The notes below the pieces were generated by a model. That model worked only from the letters and a program-made list of their open reading frames with translations, was not told where the DNA came from and ran no database searches. From positions 124,001 to 188,000 of the forward strand of contig NZ_JACSDK010000014.1 in the NCBI RefSeq assembly GCF_014925385.1: DNA of 64,000 bases, in the 5' to 3' direction. Each line of letters begins with the position of its first letter. Positions within the stretch are counted from its first letter, which is position 1. Positions 21,922 through 31,550 of the stretch are shown one piece after another. The position numbers were made by a program, and so were the translations under genes. This stretch comes from Pelagibius marinus (GTDB lineage Bacteria > Pseudomonadota > Alphaproteobacteria > Kiloniellales > Kiloniellaceae).

Positions 21922-23662
21922 AACCAATCACTCCCGTATCGGTCAGATATGTTTGCAGTCGGTAGGTTTCGGTCTGCAGGTCTTCCAGGGCGGCGGCGCA
22001 GTCGGCCCGACGGCCGTCGTGCGCCAGCGCCTCCAGGCGGGCGCAGCCGGCGGCCAGGCGGTGGGCGGCGCCGTAGCGCGCCGTGCCCTTGGCGGCATGA
22101 GCGGCTTCGGCGAGCCCCTCGGCATCCGCTTCCGCGTAGCGCCGGACGATGTCGGCAAGGGATTCCTGCCAGCACTCAAAGAAATCGCGGGCCAGCCTGT
22201 CGATCGAGGGCGCGTCGTCGCGGCCGATAAGCTCCGCCAGGACGCCACGGTCGATGGGCGCGGCTGCCGCGTCCTTGTGGTGTGGCGCGGCGGCGGGCTC
22301 CTCCGGACGCTCCTGCGTCAGGAAAGCGGAGAGTGCCGTGAGCTTCAGCGGCTTGGCGAGGAAGGCGTCGGCGCCGGCCTCGCGGCAGTCCTCCGCCAGG
22401 CCCTTGATGGCGTTGGCGGTGAGTACGACGATGCGGGCGCGCGGACGGCGGGCAATCTCTTCTTCGGTGCGGATCCGGCGGATCAGTTCCAGCCCGTCCA
22501 TGCCCGGCATGGCGCAGTCGGTGATGATCACGTCGTAGTGGCGGTGGTCCAGCAGGGTCAGGGCCTCGAGTCCATCGGCCGCCATGTCGCAGTCGATGCC
22601 CAGGCGCCGCAGCTGGCGCGCCAGGATATTGCGGTTCATCGGCTGGTCCTCGACGACCAGCAGGCTGGGCGCCGCGCCGGGCGCGAAACGGTGCAGCGGC
22701 GCGGCGCGGTCGCTCGGCGGGGCAGGGGGCGCCGCCGCGGCGCGTTCTTCGGTGTCCCATGCGGAGGCCGGCACGGTGAGGCTTACCTTGAAGCTGGCGC
22801 CGGCGCCGGGCTCGGCCGTGCAGGTGATCTCGCCGCCGTGCAGCGCCACCAGGCGCTGGGTGATGGCCAGGCCCAGCCCGCTGCCGCCGAAGTCGCGCAC
22901 CACGGTGCTGTCCGCCTGGCGGAAAGGTTCGAAGAGCGTCGCCGCCGCTTCTGCCGGAAAGCCGATGCCGGTGTCTTCCACGGTGAAGTGCAGGCGTGCC
23001 GAGCCGGCGTCGATGCGCTCGGCCCGGACCGCCAGGCAGATGCGGCCGGCCTCGGTGAACTTCACGGCGTTGCCGAGCAGGTTGCAGAGGACCTGACGCA
23101 GCCGCATCTCGTCGGCGACGATGCGCCGGGGCGCCGTGCCGCGGACGGCGGTGGACAGCTCGGTCTGCTTGTTCAGGGCCGCGCTGCGGTAGATCGAGGC
23201 CACGCTGTCGAGCATCTCCCGCAGGTCGAACTCGGCGGGGGCGAGCGTCAGCTTGCCGGCCTCGATCCTGGAAAGGTCGAGGCTGTTGCCGATGACGCCC
23301 AGCAGGCCCTTGCCGGCGTTCATGCAGCCGTCGACCAGGTCGCGCTGATCGCGGGTCAGCTCGCTAGCGCGCAGCAGCTCCAGGTTGGCGATGACGCCCG
23401 ACAGCGGGGTGCGCAGCTCGTGGTTCATCTGCGCCAGGAAAGCCGACTTCACCGCGGAGGCGCGCCGGGCCGCCGCCTGCTGGCGGTAGAGCCGCAGCAG
23501 CAGGACCGTCAGGGCGGCGGAGGCCAGGGCCACGCCCGCCGCCAGGGCCTCCACGTTCAGCCGCCCGGCCACGGCCAGCCAGGCCAGGCCCGCGAAGAGC
23601 GCGGCCTGGGTGGCGGAGAGGCAGAACAGGGCTGCCGGTCTTGAAAGCGTCATTGCAGTCAT
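21899..23662 (-). CDS. Hybrid sensor histidine kinase (HisKA-HATPase-REC-Hpt)
   Basis: About 587 residues from ATG 23662; a closer ATG (23653) and a TTG (23698) are alternatives. Two transmembrane helices near the N-terminus with almost no loop, so it has no sizeable periplasmic sensor. Then a dimerisation/phosphoacceptor helix with MNHELRTPLSG (His about 81), an ATPase domain (NLLGNAVKFTE, VEDTGIGFP, FGGSGLGLAI), a receiver domain (VEDQPMNRN, TDCAMPGMDG, FLAKPLKL) and a C-terminal Hpt domain with the motif AHAAKGTARYGA. All four phosphorelay steps thus lie in this protein, and the next acceptor is probably the overlapping response regulator. Confidence 0.92.
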   Translation of the reverse strand: MTAMTLSRPAALFCLSATQAALFAGLAWLAVAGRLNVEALAAGVALASAALTVLLLRLYRQQAAARRASAVKSAFLAQMNHELRTPLSGVIANLELLRASELTRDQRDLVDGCMNAGKGLLGVIGNSLDLSRIEAGKLTLAPAEFDLREMLDSVASIYRSAALNKQTELSTAVRGTAPRRIVADEMRLRQVLCNLLGNAVKFTEAGRICLAVRAERIDAGSARLHFTVEDTGIGFPAEAAATLFEPFRQADSTVVRDFGGSGLGLAITQRLVALHGGEITCTAEPGAGASFKVSLTVPASAWDTEERAAAAPPAPPSDRAAPLHRFAPGAAPSLLVVEDQPMNRNILARQLRRLGIDCDMAADGLEALTLLDHRHYDVIITDCAMPGMDGLELIRRIRTEEEIARRPRARIVVLTANAIKGLAEDCREAGADAFLAKPLKLTALSAFLTQERPEEPAAAPHHKDAAAAPIDRGVLAELIGRDDAPSIDRLARDFFECWQESLADIVRRYAEADAEGLAEAAHAAKGTARYGAAHRLAAGCARLEALAHDGRRADCAAALEDLQTETYRLQTYLTDTGVIGYENRRSA

Positions 23663-23700
23663 GCCTGCAAGGTTACCGAAGTCTTTACAGCGTTGCAATG

Positions 23701-23720
23701 TAGAATTATTTCAAATTCTA
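23701..23720. promoter_or_regulatory. AT-rich inverted repeat upstream of the histidine kinase
   Basis: TAGAATT (23701-23707) and AATTCTA (23714-23720) form a perfect inverted repeat with a 6-base spacer. It lies about 40 bases upstream of the kinase start in an AT-rich stretch of roughly 70 bases (23700-23770) that stands out in this GC-rich window. It could be an operator next to the divergent promoters of the kinase and the MscS gene. Confidence 0.4.
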
Positions 23721-23942
23721 AGTAATATTAAGCAAAGATCGTTAATAGATAAAATTTGTACTTTATTTTTCCGACGAAGGCGCCCGAAAACAAAGATTTT
23801 TGGGGGCTGGGGACTATGAACGCCGCGAAGCCTTCGGAAGAATCTTTTTCGGCGGCTCAAGGCCATGGCTTTGATATTTCGGGAAATCCCGAATCCGCAT
23901 TAGCATGAAAGCCTGGAACAGGCGGGAGCGCGGCGCGCGGCG

Positions 23943-25286
23943 ATGGACGACCTGCTGAACGACAACCTTCTAAGCAGCGAGAAGGTGACGGCGGCCCTTC
24001 AGGGGGCCGGCGACTGGCTGGTGCAGCACGTCGCCAACGTCTGGACCCTGGGACAGCTGGTGCTGCTGGTGCTGCTGTTCGGCCTGTCGCTGCTGGCGGG
24101 ACGGCGCCTGCGGCCGCGCCTGGAGGCCTGGATCGGCCGCAGCGCCCTCTCGGCGCGCTTTACCGCTCAGGTGCGCGCCCTGCCGGACCTCGTCACGCCT
24201 TTCATCTATCTGCTGCTGCTGTGGCTGGCGATCGCCGTCATGCAGCGGAGCACCTGGCCCAGCCGCAGCTACCTGCTGAGCACCATCGCCAGCCTGCTGA
24301 CCGCCTGGGTGGTGATCCGCCTGGTCACCACCTTCGTGCGCAACCCGGCCCTGGCCCGCATGCTGGCCTTCAGCGCCTGGACCATTGCCGCCCTCAACAT
24401 CACGGGGCTGCTGGACCCGACGGTGGCGCTGCTCGATTCCCTGGCGGTTTCCTTCGGTGATCTGCGCATTTCCCTGCTGACGGTGGTCAAGGGCGTGCTG
24501 ACCCTGGCGGTGCTGCTGTGGGCCGCCTCGTCCCTGTCACGCTTCCTGGAGCGGCGCATCAGCGGCATTCCCGACCTCACGCCCTCGGTGCAGGTGCTGC
24601 TCGGCAAGCTCTTGAAGATCACGCTGATCACCCTGGCCGTGGTCATGGCCCTCAACAGCGTCGGCATCGACCTGACGGCGCTGGCGCTGTTCTCCGGCGC
24701 CGTGGGCGTGGGCATCGGCTTCGGCCTGCAGAAGGTGGTCTCCAACCTCATCAGCGGCGTCATCCTGCTGCTCGACAAGTCGATCAAGCCGGGTGACGTC
24801 ATCGAACTGGGCGAGACCTACGGCTGGATTTCCTCGCTGGGCGCGCGCTACGTCTCCGTGGTCACCCGCGACGGCAAGGAGTACCTGATCCCCAACGAGG
24901 ACCTGATCACCCACCGCGTGGTCAACTGGTCCTTCACCAACCAGCTGGTGCGCATGGAGATCACCTTCGGGGTCTCCTACGACAGCGACCCGCATGAGGT
25001 GCGGCGCATCGCCTGCGAGGCGGCGAGCAAGCCGGAGCGGGTGGATCCGTCCACCCCGCCGGTCTGCCACCTGACGGGCTTCGGCGACTCTTCGCTGGAT
25101 TTCGTGCTGCGCTTCTGGATCCGCGATCCGCAGGACGGCGTCGCCAACGTGAAGGGGCAGGTGCTGCTGGCGATCTGGGACGCCTTCAAGGAGCACGGTA
25201 TCCAGATCCCCTACCCGCACCGCCACCTGCTGGTGACCGAACCGATCCCGGTGGAAACGCGCGGGCGACCTGCGGAAGGAACCTAG
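23943..25286 (+). CDS. MscS-family mechanosensitive ion channel
   Basis: 447 residues. About five transmembrane helices: one at residues 35-55, two near 80-120, one near 175-200 and the pore helix region near 220-270. The MscS signature is clear: GVGIGFGLQKVVSNLISGVILLLD in two parts around residue 255, then the beta domain with KPGDVIELG and a C-terminal alpha/beta domain. Acts in the inner membrane as a valve against osmotic down-shock. The start lies 13 bases after a purine-rich stretch (GGCGGGAGCG). Its stop shares CTAG (25283-25286) with the convergent tamB stop. Confidence 0.92.
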   Translation: MDDLLNDNLLSSEKVTAALQGAGDWLVQHVANVWTLGQLVLLVLLFGLSLLAGRRLRPRLEAWIGRSALSARFTAQVRALPDLVTPFIYLLLLWLAIAVMQRSTWPSRSYLLSTIASLLTAWVVIRLVTTFVRNPALARMLAFSAWTIAALNITGLLDPTVALLDSLAVSFGDLRISLLTVVKGVLTLAVLLWAASSLSRFLERRISGIPDLTPSVQVLLGKLLKITLITLAVVMALNSVGIDLTALALFSGAVGVGIGFGLQKVVSNLISGVILLLDKSIKPGDVIELGETYGWISSLGARYVSVVTRDGKEYLIPNEDLITHRVVNWSFTNQLVRMEITFGVSYDSDPHEVRRIACEAASKPERVDPSTPPVCHLTGFGDSSLDFVLRFWIRDPQDGVANVKGQVLLAIWDAFKEHGIQIPYPHRHLLVTEPIPVETRGRPAEGT

Positions 25287-28200
25287 TAGTCCAGCTGGAA
25301 GCGCACGCCGGACTTGTTGTCACCTTCGCCGGTGGTCTCGGTCTCGACGGTGATGTTGGGCGTCAGCTCCACTTCGACCCCGACGCCGCTGTCCTCCGGC
25401 TTGGCGCCCTGCTTGACGCCGACATAGACGTCTTCCGTCACATATTTGCCCGCTTCCACCGCGGCCTTGCCCTCGGCGGTGGTGTCGACGCGCAGCACGT
25501 CGACACCCAGCGTCCTGCGGGCGAAGCCCATGACGTCGGTGCCGCCGCCTCGCCCGGTCAGGTCGCGCAGGGCGAGGGCAAGCTGCGCGGCCTCCGCTCC
25601 CGAGAGCTGCGAGGCGGACTTGTTGAACAGCACCCGCGAAATGATCTCGTCCTGCGGCACCTCTGGAACGGAGGTGAGTTCCAGCGACGGCTCGCTAAGG
25701 GGCCCAATCATGTGCGCGGTGACTTCCAGCTCCTTGCCCTCATGGAGGGCGCTGACGTCGATCGTGGCTTCGCCGCCGCCGTCCTGCGGCAAAGTCACCT
25801 TGCCGTCCTGCAGCACGAACGTCTTGCCGACAACAGACATCACGCCGCGGACCAGATTCACCTCGCCGCTGATCGACGGTTCGGCGGTGGTACCGGTCAC
25901 GACAATGCGCCCGGCCCAGTCGGAATCGAGCCCGCGGCCGCGTACGAAGACCCGCCCCGGCATGTCGACGATGATATCCAGCTCGGCGTTCACCGGCGGA
26001 GCCGCCTGCTCTTCCGCGACGGGTTCCTGCACCACCCCGTCCTTCACTTCGATCACGTCCAGCTTCACCACGTTGGGCGGCAATTGCGCGGCCAGGCTGA
26101 TCTCCACGGTCTCCGTGGTGAAGCGCCCCTTGATGCGCGGCGTCTGCGCGTCGCCCGACAGCTCGACGGTGCCGCCGGCCACCGCGGTGACGTCGTCGCG
26201 GCGCAGGGCGCGGAACTTGTCAAACTGGATCTCGACGTCGAAGGGGAAATCCCGCGTGGGATCGATGTCCAGCTCGCCCTTGCCGCTCAGCTTGCCGCCG
26301 GCGCCGTCGTTGGCGGTGAGGCTGGCCAGCGTCACCCTGTCTCCCGCCAGCTCCGCGCGCAGCGCCAGGTCGCGCAGGACCGTGCCGTGCTCCAGGCTCT
26401 CGTAGCGGCCCTGGGCCAGGGCGAGGCTGCCGTCGAACTGCGGCGCGCCGACGGTGCCGCGGAGCGTGACGGCGATCTCGGCGTCGCCGCTGAGCCGGTG
26501 CTGCGGCAAGGGGGCGAAGAGCAGCAGGGTGTTGAGGCCGCCGCGCCAGTCGAGGGCGCCGGTCAGCGCGCCGCTTTCCGGCATCTCCAGCCCGCCCCCG
26601 GCGGTGAAGCGCAGCGGCGCCGTGGCGTTGAAGCTGGCGGCGGTCACCTGCGCGCCGCCGAGACGGCCGTCCAGCATCACCTGTCCGTCGCGCCATTCGG
26701 CGGTGCTGGTGAGCTCCAGCGCCGGCAGGTCCTTGTCGCCGCGCGGACGCAGGCCGGCGACGGTCAGGCCGGCGCTGCCGCGGGGGGCACCGGTCGGACC
26801 CTGCAGGTCCAGCGTCGCCGAGACGCTACCCTCCAGGCCGCTTTCCCAGAAAGCATCGACGGTGGCCAGGGGCAGAGCCTCCAGGAGCGCCGTGGCGGTG
26901 ACGTTCTCGCCATCCAGGCGGCCCTCGGCGGTAAGGCGGGTGTCGCCGGAGGCGAGGTCGAGGCCCTCCAGCCGGGTCACGCCGGGTGCGAGGGTGAGGG
27001 TCGCGGTCTCGCGCAGCGCCAGCGGCTGTCCGAAGGCCGAGCCCTTCGCCTCGCCGAGGGTGACGGTGAGGGTTTCGCCCGCCTGCGCGACGCGCCCCGC
27101 GGCCTGCAGCTCCAGCGGTTCGACCCAGGCACCCGCGGCGGCCAGCCGCAGGTCGAGCGCATCGAGGGTGCCGTTGCCGTCGAGATCCAGGCGCGCCAGT
27201 TTCAGGCGCTGCCAGGTCAGGGTCTCGGCCTTGGCGGCGAAGGTTGCCGGCTGCGCCAGGTCCGGCCCCTGGGCCTGCAGTTCCAGGCGCAGGCGATCGA
27301 TCTTCACGGCCTCGGCGTCGGGCTCGGGCCGCAGGGTCAGCGCGGCGAGATCGGCCGTCGCCAGCAGCGGCGCGGCGGCGCCGGCCCGGTTCCATTGCAG
27401 CGTCACCTTGCCCTTGCCGCTGCCCTCCAACCCCGCGGTGGCCAGCCAGACGCCGAGGTCCGCGATCTCTCCGTTCAGTTCGGCCTGCGGGTCGCCGCCG
27501 TCCAGCGGCAGCACGACCTCGCCCGCGACCCTGGTCTCGGGCAGGCGGGCGCTCAGCGCCGCCAGGGTCACGGCATCGTCGCGGACCCGCAGCTCGGCGT
27601 CCGCCTCGGCACGGCCATAGGGGCTGGCGAGGGCAAGGCTGACCGGGCCGTCGACCTCCGCGCCCTTGAGGCGCAGGTCGTAGCGGCCGGTGAGGTCGCT
27701 CAGCTTCTGCTCGGCGAGGGTGAGGCCCGCGGCCTGCACCTCGCCGGCCAGGGCGAGTGCGTCGAAGGGGCCGGAGAGGGTGCCTTGCACCTGCGCCGGG
27801 CCGGCGAAATCCGCGCCCAGCTCCGCCGCCAGGACCGCCGCATCCTTTAGCGTCAGGCTGTAGCGGCCGTCGCGCAGTTCGTCGCCGGCGACGATGAGGG
27901 CGAGGGAGAGGTCGGTGGTGGGCGAGCGGGCCGTCGCCTGCTCGATGCGCACTTCGCTGTCGGCGACGGCCAAGCGGGCGGTGATGTCGAGGCCCTGGCC
28001 GGCGGCGGCGGTGATGAGCCCGATGTCGCTGGAGGGGGTATCCCAGCGCCCGGCCAGATCGGCCCGCAGATCGCTGCCGTAGTTCTGCAGGGTGAGGGGA
28101 CCGGCCAGGCGCGCCTGGCCGCCGAGGGTGATCTCGGTCAGCGGCTGCAGCCTGGCGAGGTCGGGCACCACGAGGGTGGCCTGGAGGTCCGCCGTGCCGG

Positions 28201-29650
28201 CGTCCAGATTGAAGGGCCCGCTGCCTGAAAGCTGCGCGGCGTCGATGCCGGCCTCCAGCGCGGCGATGTCGAGCACCAGGCTGTCGAGGTCCAGCTTGGC
28301 TCGCAGCGTGAAGGGCAGTTCGGCGCCGAGCACCTGATTGACGGCGTCCTCGCCCGGCAGCCGCGGCCCGTCGATGCGCCCGGCCAGGTCGAGGGCCAGC
28401 ACTTGCGCGGCGCCGGTGATGTTTCCCGTGACGCTGGCTCCCGCAGCCGCCACGTCCGGGCCGGCCAGGCCCTCGCCGTGCAGGGCAATCTCGGCCTGGG
28501 GTGCGTCGAAACTGCCGCTCAGCGCCACTTCGGCGGAGAGCTTGTCCAGGCGGTCGAAGTCGATCAGGCGGGCCAGGGCCTGCCCCTGGTCCACGGCCAG
28601 GTTCAGCGTCAGGTCCAGCGCGCCGCTTTCCGGCTCCACCGTGCCTTGGGCGCCGAGGCGCAGCCGATCGTTGGCGATTGTCAGCTCCGCAAGGTCGAGG
28701 CGCCGCGCGTCCTGCCAGACGCCCTGGAGGGTCAGCGCCGTGTCTCCCGCGGCCAGGGCCCAGAGGTCGCTTTGCGAAGGCGGCGCGATGGTGGCCTGGC
28801 CCCGGAGGCTGAATCCGAGATCGCCGCCGGCATCGCGCTGCAGGCCGATCGTCGCCCCTGCCTGCGCGACCGTGCCCAGCGACAGCGCGAAGTCACCCTT
28901 CCAGTCGCGCAAGGGGCCGCTGCCGTTCAGCTTCATCTCGGCGCGCGGCAGGTCCGGAATTTCCAGCAGCGTGGCGAGGAGTCCGCCGGGGGCCTCTGCG
29001 GCATCAATTGCGGCTGTCAGGGCGTCGCCGGCGGGATCGTAGTCCAGCTCGGCGCGCAGCTTGGCCTCCACGCCGTCCAGTCGCTCCAGGTCGAAGCCGA
29101 CTTCGAGGCTGCCGTCTTCGCGGCTGCCGGCCACGCCGGCCAGGGTGAAGCGGGCGGCCTGGCCCAGCACCGGCGCCCCCAGGGCGATCTCGTCGGCTGC
29201 AAGGCGGGCGATACGGATCTTCACCGGAAGCTGCGGCAGGCCGCTGCCGCTTTCGTCCTCCGCTTCAGGCGTTTCCGCCGGCGCCGCCGGCAGGCGCGCC
29301 AGCTCGACGCCCGAAAGAGACAGGGAGTCCACCTCGAGGGTCCTGCTGAGCAGGGCCCAGGGCCGCCAGGCGAGGTCCAGCCCCGCGATGGTCAGCCAGG
29401 CACCCTCGGTATCGCGCAGCACCACGTCGCGGGCCTGCAGCTGCGCGGGCAGGGCGCCTTCCAGGCGGCCGATGCTCAGTTCCATCTCGCCGGGCGTGCT
29501 CGCCGCGTCCTCGATCTGGCGCGCCAGCCAGGCGCGGCCGCCCTCGCTGTTGAGCCAGGCATAGCCGAGCGCCAGGGCGGCGGCGCCGAGCAGCAGCAGG
29601 CCGCCGAGGCCAATCAGCCCCCACTTCGCAATGGACTTCGCCCGGCGCAT
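25283..29650 (-). CDS. tamB: Translocation and assembly module protein TamB
   Basis: 1455 residues. Inner-membrane anchored, mostly periplasmic AsmA-like beta-groove protein that bridges to TamA and moves phospholipids or assists outer-membrane protein assembly. One N-terminal signal anchor (about residues 8-28: WGLIGLGGLLLLGAAALALG), a very long run of beta-strand repeats, and the conserved C-terminal DUF490/TamB domain (about 1080-1455) ending in a beta-signal-like RFQLDY. Follows tamA with 1 base between stop and start, so the two are one operon. Confidence 0.95.
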   Translation of the reverse strand: MRRAKSIAKWGLIGLGGLLLLGAAALALGYAWLNSEGGRAWLARQIEDAASTPGEMELSIGRLEGALPAQLQARDVVLRDTEGAWLTIAGLDLAWRPWALLSRTLEVDSLSLSGVELARLPAAPAETPEAEDESGSGLPQLPVKIRIARLAADEIALGAPVLGQAARFTLAGVAGSREDGSLEVGFDLERLDGVEAKLRAELDYDPAGDALTAAIDAAEAPGGLLATLLEIPDLPRAEMKLNGSGPLRDWKGDFALSLGTVAQAGATIGLQRDAGGDLGFSLRGQATIAPPSQSDLWALAAGDTALTLQGVWQDARRLDLAELTIANDRLRLGAQGTVEPESGALDLTLNLAVDQGQALARLIDFDRLDKLSAEVALSGSFDAPQAEIALHGEGLAGPDVAAAGASVTGNITGAAQVLALDLAGRIDGPRLPGEDAVNQVLGAELPFTLRAKLDLDSLVLDIAALEAGIDAAQLSGSGPFNLDAGTADLQATLVVPDLARLQPLTEITLGGQARLAGPLTLQNYGSDLRADLAGRWDTPSSDIGLITAAAGQGLDITARLAVADSEVRIEQATARSPTTDLSLALIVAGDELRDGRYSLTLKDAAVLAAELGADFAGPAQVQGTLSGPFDALALAGEVQAAGLTLAEQKLSDLTGRYDLRLKGAEVDGPVSLALASPYGRAEADAELRVRDDAVTLAALSARLPETRVAGEVVLPLDGGDPQAELNGEIADLGVWLATAGLEGSGKGKVTLQWNRAGAAAPLLATADLAALTLRPEPDAEAVKIDRLRLELQAQGPDLAQPATFAAKAETLTWQRLKLARLDLDGNGTLDALDLRLAAAGAWVEPLELQAAGRVAQAGETLTVTLGEAKGSAFGQPLALRETATLTLAPGVTRLEGLDLASGDTRLTAEGRLDGENVTATALLEALPLATVDAFWESGLEGSVSATLDLQGPTGAPRGSAGLTVAGLRPRGDKDLPALELTSTAEWRDGQVMLDGRLGGAQVTAASFNATAPLRFTAGGGLEMPESGALTGALDWRGGLNTLLLFAPLPQHRLSGDAEIAVTLRGTVGAPQFDGSLALAQGRYESLEHGTVLRDLALRAELAGDRVTLASLTANDGAGGKLSGKGELDIDPTRDFPFDVEIQFDKFRALRRDDVTAVAGGTVELSGDAQTPRIKGRFTTETVEISLAAQLPPNVVKLDVIEVKDGVVQEPVAEEQAAPPVNAELDIIVDMPGRVFVRGRGLDSDWAGRIVVTGTTAEPSISGEVNLVRGVMSVVGKTFVLQDGKVTLPQDGGGEATIDVSALHEGKELEVTAHMIGPLSEPSLELTSVPEVPQDEIISRVLFNKSASQLSGAEAAQLALALRDLTGRGGGTDVMGFARRTLGVDVLRVDTTAEGKAAVEAGKYVTEDVYVGVKQGAKPEDSGVGVEVELTPNITVETETTGEGDNKSGVRFQLDY

Positions 29651-29651
29651 T

Positions 29652-31550
29652 TCAGAATGCCTGTCCGAAGCTGACGTAGAACTGGAACGCTTCGTCGACG
29701 CCGTCGCGCGGGTTCAGCGGGAAGGCGACGTCCAGCCGCAGCGGGCCGAAGCCCGTGAAGTATCTGAAGCCCAGACCGGCGGCCCAACGCAGGGTTTCGC
29801 CGCTGTTGAAATAGGGCTCGTCGTAAACCGTGCCGCCGTCGACGAAAGGCACGATACCAATATCCTCGGTGACGCGCACGCGCAGTTCGCCGCCCAGCTC
29901 CAGCAGCGAGGTGCCGCCGAAGGGGTCCTGGTCATCATCCAAGGGGCCGACGAGCTGATACTCGTAGCCGCGGATCGACCCGCCACCGCCGGCGTAAAAG
30001 CGGCTGGAGGCGGGCAGGACATCATTCTTCTCACCAAGAATGATGCCGACGCGCGCGCGGCCGGCGAGAATGAAGCGCTCGTCCGCGTCGAGGGCATAGT
30101 AGGCCGAGCCGCCGGCCACGGCGGTGAAGAACAGCAGCGAGTCGTCGCCGACGCCGGTGTAAGGCGTGAGCAACAGCTGCAGGCGGCTCCCGGAAGCCGG
30201 GTCCAACAGGTCGTCCCGGGTGTCGCGGGCCGCGGTCAGGGGCAGGCCCAGCAGCGTGAACTGGCGCTCGCCTTCGCCGGTGTCGGCGCCGTCATCCTCG
30301 ATCTCGAACCCCAGGGAAACGCCGGCCGAAGCCCGCCAGTTCTCGAAGAGGGGCCGCTCCAGGGCGAGCAGGCCGTCGACGGCCTGGCGCTGATAGGCGT
30401 CGTTGTCCTCAAAGCCGCCGGAGAGGGCGGGCAGCCGATCCTGGTCGGGTCGCAAGAAGGCCGGCTTGCGGAAACCGATCTCCGCGGTCTGCTCGATCTC
30501 GGAACCCGTGGCGCTGAGCCGCAGCTTTTCGTTCTGACCCAGGAGGTTGCGGTGTTCCCAAAAGATCTCGGCGCCGGGCCCGACATCGCTGGAGTAGTTG
30601 ACGGTCCCGCCGATGGACCGCTGCTCGCGCTCCACCAGTGTCACGGTGACGGGCAGGGTGCCGTCGGGCGCGGGCTCCGCTGCGGTCTCGGCGTTGGCCG
30701 AGGAGAACAGCCCGGTGGCTGCGAGGCGGCGCTGCAGGTCGCGGACCACCCGACGGTTGTAAGGCTCGCCTTCGGGCCAGTCGGCGATGCGGTACAGGTA
30801 GTCCGCCTCGACCTCCTCCTGACCGGTGAAGGAGAGAGGACCGAAGACGGCGCCCGTTCCGGCGTCGACGGCCAGTTGCACCGTCATCTCGGTCTTCTCG
30901 TGATTGACGAAGGTCTTGCGCTCGCGCACCCGGGCAAAGGGGTAACTGCGCTGTTGCAGCAGGGTCACCAGTTCCTGCTCTGCGCTCACCACGGCGGGCG
31001 CGCGCGCCGGCATGCCGAGCTCGATGCCGATCTCGGCCAGGGTGGGCTGATCGACCTCGGCGGGCGGCGGGTTGCCGTCAAAGGTGATGTCGTAGGCCTG
31101 GAGCTTGTAGCGCGGCCCGGGGGTTATGCGCAGCGTCACCTCGGCCGGGGCGGCTTCGCTGTCGATCTCCAGATCGACCTCCGGCTGGTAGTAGCCTTCG
31201 GAGCGCAGCGCCGTGCCCAACCGCTCGATATCGCCCTCCGCCCGCCGGCGCAGGCCGACGACTGTAGCCGGTGGCTTTTCGCCGAGGGCGATCAGCTGCG
31301 AGGAACCTTCGAGAATCGCGCGCAGATCGGCGTCTTCCACGCCCTCCAGGACCGTCCGGTAGGAGACCACCCCCTCTTCCGTCGCGGCCGGCACCGGTTC
31401 CGAGGGACCGACGAACTCAGGGGCCTGCCCTGCCAGCGCCGGAGGACCCGCCAGGATCTGGCCGACGCTGAGGAGGCAGAGCGCAAGGGCGCCAGGACTC
31501 CGCCGAAAACGCTCGAGACCGCTCCGCAGGGAAATGGCCTTGGTTCTCAA
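29652..31550 (-). CDS. tamA: Outer-membrane BamA/TamA-family protein TamA
   Basis: 632 residues if the TTG at 31550 is used. That start has AGGAG seven bases upstream and gives a normal signal peptide (MRTKAISLRSG, core ALALCLLSVGQILAG, cleavage near PPALAG). An in-frame ATG at 31622 would add 24 Arg-rich residues and has no good ribosome site. The mature protein has POTRA domains (about residues 50-260) and a 16-strand Omp85 barrel with the L6 motif in the GGGGSIRGYEY region; it ends with Phe (FGQAF), as outer-membrane barrels do. Works with TamB encoded just downstream. Confidence 0.93.
   Translation of the reverse strand: MRTKAISLRSGLERFRRSPGALALCLLSVGQILAGPPALAGQAPEFVGPSEPVPAATEEGVVSYRTVLEGVEDADLRAILEGSSQLIALGEKPPATVVGLRRRAEGDIERLGTALRSEGYYQPEVDLEIDSEAAPAEVTLRITPGPRYKLQAYDITFDGNPPPAEVDQPTLAEIGIELGMPARAPAVVSAEQELVTLLQQRSYPFARVRERKTFVNHEKTEMTVQLAVDAGTGAVFGPLSFTGQEEVEADYLYRIADWPEGEPYNRRVVRDLQRRLAATGLFSSANAETAAEPAPDGTLPVTVTLVEREQRSIGGTVNYSSDVGPGAEIFWEHRNLLGQNEKLRLSATGSEIEQTAEIGFRKPAFLRPDQDRLPALSGGFEDNDAYQRQAVDGLLALERPLFENWRASAGVSLGFEIEDDGADTGEGERQFTLLGLPLTAARDTRDDLLDPASGSRLQLLLTPYTGVGDDSLLFFTAVAGGSAYYALDADERFILAGRARVGIILGEKNDVLPASSRFYAGGGGSIRGYEYQLVGPLDDDQDPFGGTSLLELGGELRVRVTEDIGIVPFVDGGTVYDEPYFNSGETLRWAAGLGFRYFTGFGPLRLDVAFPLNPRDGVDEAFQFYVSFGQAF

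Noticed and set aside
23817-23909. 30-codon open frame before the MscS gene with GGGG upstream
   Set aside because: Short, without a family match, and it covers a hairpin; not enough support to call a gene.
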